From assembly GCA_017395715.1 (NCBI GenBank), contig JAFQNZ010000004.1:1-8532 (forward strand): 8,532 bases of DNA, in the 5' to 3' direction. The translations under genes and the position numbers were made by a program. This document shows positions 5,743-8,532 of the stretch, one piece after another (within the stretch, counting starts at the first letter, position 1; every line of letters starts with the position of its first letter). The DNA is from Clostridia bacterium. Its GTDB lineage: Bacteria > Bacillota > Clostridia > Oscillospirales > CAG-272. A model generated the notes under the pieces. It was not told the origin of the DNA. It made no database searches and saw only the letters and a program-made list of their open reading frames with translations.

Positions 5743-5916
5743 TTATTCAGCCTTAGGAGCGCCAACAGGGCAAGCACCTTCGCATGCGCCGCAATCGATG
5801 CATTCGTCAGCGTTGATGACATATTTGCCATCTTCTTCTTTGATTGCACCAACAGGGCATTCATCTGCACAAGCACCGCATCCGATGCATTCATCAAGAT
5901 TGATTTTGTAAGCCAT
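5743..5916 (-). CDS. 2[4Fe-4S] clostridial-type ferredoxin
   Basis: A small soluble low-potential electron carrier of 57 residues, typical of anaerobes. Two cluster motifs are complete: C10-x2-C13-x2-C16-x3-C20-P and C39-x2-C42-x2-C45-x3-C49-P. The second has the same spacing as the first, so this is the short clostridial type without the insertion seen in Alvin-type ferredoxins. The protein is very acidic, as usual. The start is ATG 5916, because GGAGGTG lies 5 bases upstream; an in-frame ATG at 5946 lies inside the promoter -10 and cannot be in the mRNA. It sits between ricT and trmN6, where B. subtilis has yabA. With its own strong promoter and a 3' hairpin it is probably expressed far above its neighbours. 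Its redox partner is not shown by the context. Confidence 0.97.
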   Translation of the reverse strand: MAYKINLDECIGCGACADECPVGAIKEEDGKYVINADECIDCGACEGACPVGAPKAE

Positions 5917-5921
5917 AATAA

Positions 5922-5928
5922 CACCTCC
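5922..5928 (-). promoter_or_regulatory. GGAGGTG ribosome binding site of the ferredoxin gene
   Basis: A seven-base match to the anti-Shine-Dalgarno sequence, 5 bases before ATG 5916. It fixes the short start and indicates strong translation. Confidence 0.85.
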
Positions 5929-5944
5929 GTTATTTGATGCCTTC

Positions 5945-5973
5945 ATTATACATCACAAAATTGCAATTGTCAA
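5945..5973 (-). promoter_or_regulatory. Perfect-consensus promoter of the ferredoxin gene
   Basis: TTGACA (5968-5973), 17 bases, TATAAT (5945-5950) on the minus strand, in the gap just after the ricT stop. The expected start near 5938 gives a leader of about 20 bases. No terminator hairpin is visible between ricT and this promoter, so operon read-through adds to it. Confidence 0.92.
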
Positions 5974-5980
5974 TTCTTTT

Positions 5981-7471
5981 TTATTTTTTTTCAGAATTAT
6001 CTTTCTTTTCCTGCACACTACCAACCGAAAATGCGTTTCCGGGACGGGATTTGATCTGACCAAAGCGGTTGCGGCCGCCTTTTTTGATCGAATTGCTCGG
6101 CATCGGTGCATAGTTCTTTCGGTTATCTCCGTCGGAAGACGCCGTAGCCGGAGCGGGATTCTTTTGCGTTGCAGGCTGAACTGCAGGCTTTTCCTTTACC
6201 GTTTCGGTTACCTCTTTTTTCTCGCTGCCGTGTTTTTTGTGGTGATGGCGGTTGCGGTTGTGCTTGTTGTGCTTGCCGCCGTCTTGCGCGGATACTTCGG
6301 CGGGTTTGTTTTTCTCTGCAGGCGAAACTGCCGCATTCACTTTGTCGTTACCGGTACTTTCCTTGGTCGGCTGTTCGCCCTTCTCTATTCTGTCCTTGTT
6401 GCGGTTTTTGTTGTGATGCTGATTCTTTTGGTTTTTCTTTTCGTCTTTTTCGTCTTTTTTGTCTTCTTTGGGCGTGTTTTCAACCAAAGCGGCATCGTGT
6501 TTCTTGCGCCTATCTTCATAATTGCCCCGACGCTCGTTGGATACAGGCCTTGGCCCGCTTGCCGTCTTTGTTTCGGGGGCTGATTCGGGTTTGTCGGCTA
6601 CAGCAGGCGCACTCTTATCAAACGGCTTGAGAACCGAAAGATGATACTGCTTGGGTTGCTTTTCGTTTTCATTCGAAAGCATAACCTTAACAATACTCTG
6701 AAGCGGCTTGAGTTCAGTCACCACACCAACCCCGTCGGGGGTAACAACGGTCGTATCCACCTTCGGCATTCTGCGAAGCTCTTCTTGATAGGTGTCATAT
6801 TCATAGCGCAAACAGCACATCAGTCTGCCGCAAGCACCCGATATTTTGGCAGAATTCAGTGACAAATTCTGCTCCTTTGCCATTTTGATCGAAACTTGAA
6901 CAAAATCGGGCAAGAAGGTATTACAGCAGAAAGGTCTTCCGCAAATACCAAGCCCTCCCATGATTTTCGCTTCGTCTCGAATACCGATCTGACGAAGCTC
7001 AATTCGTGTTCTGAAATAACCCGCAAGGTCTTTCACAAGCTCACGGAAGTCCACGCGGTCATCCGATGTAAAATAGAAAAGTAGCTTGGAATTGTCAAAT
7101 GTATATTCCACATCGATCAGCTTCATATCAAGCTTATGATCAAGGATCTTCTTTGCGCAGACATCAAACGCATCCTTTTCCTTTTCCCTGTTGGCTTCGT
7201 AACGCATATCATCGTTTTTGTCGGCAATACGAATCACATTTTTTAACGGAAGAACAAGTTCTTCGCGCTTCACTTTAGCATTTGTCAGCGTTACTTTGCC
7301 GTATTCAAGACCGCGCGCGGTTTCCACAATGGCATTATCGCCCTCTTTGGCAACACAACCGTTAGCGGCAAAATAATATATTTTCGTTGCTCCGCGAAAA
7401 GAAATACCGATGATTTCCACAACCTCGGGCAACTCGTCATGAACAAAACTGTTATTTTCCTGATTATCCAC
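5981..7471 (-). CDS. ricT: RicT/YaaT-type PSP1-domain Fe-S protein with long low-complexity tail
   Basis: RicT of B. subtilis (YaaT, about 275 residues) forms the RicA-RicF-RicT complex, which carries [4Fe-4S] clusters and guides RNase Y in mRNA maturation. Residues 1-285 here match that layout: a PSP1 core (about 15-150, GKVTL, ELVLPLKNVIRIA), the motif GGLGICGRPFCC (172-183) and the motif SGACGRLMCCLRYE (211-224), giving C177, C182, C183, C214, C219 and C220 as cluster ligand candidates. Residues 286-496 form an added tail rich in Lys, Asn, Glu and His (for example HNKHNRNRHHHKKH, 401-414), surely disordered. The start is GTG 7471 with AAAGG about 9 bases upstream. It follows holB by 30 bases, the conserved order. 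The core is well recognised; the role of the tail is unknown. Confidence 0.93.
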   Translation of the reverse strand: MDNQENNSFVHDELPEVVEIIGISFRGATKIYYFAANGCVAKEGDNAIVETARGLEYGKVTLTNAKVKREELVLPLKNVIRIADKNDDMRYEANREKEKDAFDVCAKKILDHKLDMKLIDVEYTFDNSKLLFYFTSDDRVDFRELVKDLAGYFRTRIELRQIGIRDEAKIMGGLGICGRPFCCNTFLPDFVQVSIKMAKEQNLSLNSAKISGACGRLMCCLRYEYDTYQEELRRMPKVDTTVVTPDGVGVVTELKPLQSIVKVMLSNENEKQPKQYHLSVLKPFDKSAPAVADKPESAPETKTASGPRPVSNERRGNYEDRRKKHDAALVENTPKEDKKDEKDEKKNQKNQHHNKNRNKDRIEKGEQPTKESTGNDKVNAAVSPAEKNKPAEVSAQDGGKHNKHNRNRHHHKKHGSEKKEVTETVKEKPAVQPATQKNPAPATASSDGDNRKNYAPMPSNSIKKGGRNRFGQIKSRPGNAFSVGSVQEKKDNSEKK

Positions 7472-7501
7472 TTTTTATAACCTTTCGTCTGTTACTTGCT
7501 G

Positions 7502-8500
7502 TCAAATAAGACACAACTTGGTGTACAGCAATGTTTTGGTAGTTTGAATGTTGGGATTGCTGACACTGTTCTTTTCAATGTCAACAATGAGATCAAAAAT
7601 TTTAAGAAGTCGATCAAGCGAAAGTTTTGCCGCATAACTTCCAATCGTTTCACATTTCGGAAACAAATAATCGCATTCTCCGCGCGTAGAACGATATGCG
7701 ATAATATCGCGCACAGCAAGCTTAAAGAGATAGATTGCTTCATAAAAACCGTCACGGGTCGGCGGAAAACTCTCGATCTTCTTTCTCATCTCTGCACGGT
7801 GACGGTCGCATATAGCAGTCAAAAGATCTAAAATCGTATAATTGAGGTCACCGATCTTGGTTTCCGCATCCACGATTTTCAAAAGCGCCTCGCCGTATGC
7901 GCCCCCTGAAGAACGCAGGATCACATCATAGGCTTCCCGTTCCTTGGCGTATAGCTTTTCTGCATCGGGTGAATAACGAAGAAGTAGTTCCGATAACTCT
8001 TCGGGCGAAAAGATTTGCATACGAAGAATGGGTGCGCGCGAACGAATCGTGGGCAAAAGCGTAGCGGCATTTTCACAAAGAAGAAAGATAAAAACAGCAC
8101 GCGGCGGCTCTTCAATCAATTTAAGAAGTGCATTTTGCGCCTGTTGCGTTAACAAATGCGCTTCGTTAATGATAAACACCTTGCTCTCAAGGTCATTCGG
8201 TTTCACAATCGAGGCAAGCTTTAAGCTGCGCACCGTGTCAACACCGATACTCTTGCGATTTTCGGGCAAGGAAATCTCCATCACGTCAGGACAGGTTGCG
8301 GTCGTGATCTTTTTTACATCGGCAGGGGTATCCGCCAACGCCGCGGCAATCGTTCGGGCAAGCATCAACTTTCCGCTGTTGCGCGGACCTTCTATGATAT
8401 AAGCGTGCAATAATTTATTGTTTCCGATATCGGAAATCAAGCGCCTTTTCAGATCAATGTTTCCGTATATGGCATTCCAAAGATGTGAAACATCCATCAT
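7502..8500 (-). CDS. holB: DNA polymerase III subunit delta' (HolB), without zinc module
   Basis: AAA+ family subunit of the clamp loader that places the beta clamp on DNA during replication. The length of 332 residues is normal. The N-terminus LWNAIYGNIDLKRRLISDI (7-25) fits the family. Visible motifs are a Walker A-like GPRNSGK (38-44), a Walker B-region IINEAH (110-115), ALLKLIEEPP (124-133) and the sensor/finger region TIRSRAPILRMQ (151-162), followed by helical clamp-loader collar domains. Two departures are visible: the usual four-cysteine zinc module before the HPD motif is reduced to a single Cys (ATCPDVMEI, 68-76), and the SRC motif reads SRA. The start is ATG 8500 or 8497, with AAAGGAG 7-8 bases upstream. 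The 32 bases upstream could contain the end of a preceding gene (one frame closes with TGA overlapping the ATG), but too little is shown to call it. Confidence 0.94.
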   Translation of the reverse strand: MMDVSHLWNAIYGNIDLKRRLISDIGNNKLLHAYIIEGPRNSGKLMLARTIAAALADTPADVKKITTATCPDVMEISLPENRKSIGVDTVRSLKLASIVKPNDLESKVFIINEAHLLTQQAQNALLKLIEEPPRAVFIFLLCENAATLLPTIRSRAPILRMQIFSPEELSELLLRYSPDAEKLYAKEREAYDVILRSSGGAYGEALLKIVDAETKIGDLNYTILDLLTAICDRHRAEMRKKIESFPPTRDGFYEAIYLFKLAVRDIIAYRSTRGECDYLFPKCETIGSYAAKLSLDRLLKIFDLIVDIEKNSVSNPNIQTTKTLLYTKLCLI

Positions 8501-8532
8501 AGCGCGCTCTCCTTTCTCACTTTACCGTCAAC

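Noticed and set aside
5917..5946. Longer start of the ferredoxin (ATG at 5946)
   Set aside because: This ATG overlaps the -10 element of a perfect promoter, and ferredoxins of this family begin with M-A-Y-K/V. The strong GGAGGTG site serves ATG 5916.
6164..6630. Plus-strand frames encoding very hydrophobic, membrane-like proteins (139 and 153 codons)
   Set aside because: They are the antisense of the Lys/Asn/Glu-rich RicT tail. AAA- and GAA-type codons read backwards give Phe, Leu and Val codons, so the apparent membrane segments are an artefact.
7492..7831. Open frames overlapping the 3' part of holB on both strands
   Set aside because: They are out-of-frame or antisense shadows of holB and lack ribosome sites.
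8501..8532. End of a gene upstream of holB
   Set aside because: One frame closes with a TGA that overlaps the holB ATG, and another closes earlier. Ten codons are too few to choose between them or to name a product.

Overview
The window reads as chromosomal DNA from an anaerobic Firmicute of the class Clostridia. Four things suggest this: a clostridial-type 2[4Fe-4S] ferredoxin, a holB-ricT-yabB-rsmI gene order like that near the start of the Bacillus/Clostridium chromosome, a tmRNA tag ending in LALAA, and textbook AGGAGG ribosome sites with TTGACA-N17-TATAAT promoters. Genus cannot be fixed from the sequence. Every gene I accept lies on the minus strand, so transcription runs from high to low coordinates.

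Right part (about 8530 to 3552), conserved housekeeping genes: holB (DNA polymerase III delta' subunit), ricT (PSP1-domain Fe-S protein with an unusually long charged tail), a 57-residue ferredoxin with its own perfect-consensus promoter, a TrmN6/YabB-type methyltransferase, rsmI (16S rRNA C1402 2'-O-methyltransferase, overlapping the previous gene by 23 bases) and smpB. Compared with the B. subtilis order (holB-ricT-yabA-yabB-yazA-rsmI), yabA and yazA are absent and a ferredoxin stands in the yabA position.

Middle (3494 to 3061): ssrA (tmRNA), directly downstream of its protein partner smpB, with a consensus promoter, both ends definable by acceptor-stem pairing, an encoded tag ANNNKLALAA, and a strong hairpin terminator. 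Together smpB and ssrA form the trans-translation ribosome-rescue system.

Immediately beyond ssrA (3116 to 2845) is a duplicated element. The last 21 bases of tmRNA plus the terminator are copied about 160 bases downstream, with a GC-rich hairpin segment between, and T-arm-like sequences in inverted orientation. This is either the scar of integration at the ssrA 3' end or a small repeat element.

Left part (2803 to 1), accessory-looking and AT-richer: a 696-residue regulator that joins an N-terminal winged helix, two WYL-like barrels and a WCX-type region to six exact 22-residue leucine-rich repeats, followed by the start of a second gene of unknown function with its own promoter. The two promoters share the 9-mer ATTGTATCA next to or inside their -10 elements, suggesting common control, possibly by the WYL protein. 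This pair, sitting behind a duplicated ssrA end, is the most plausible candidate for an undescribed system here. What it responds to and does cannot be read from the window.
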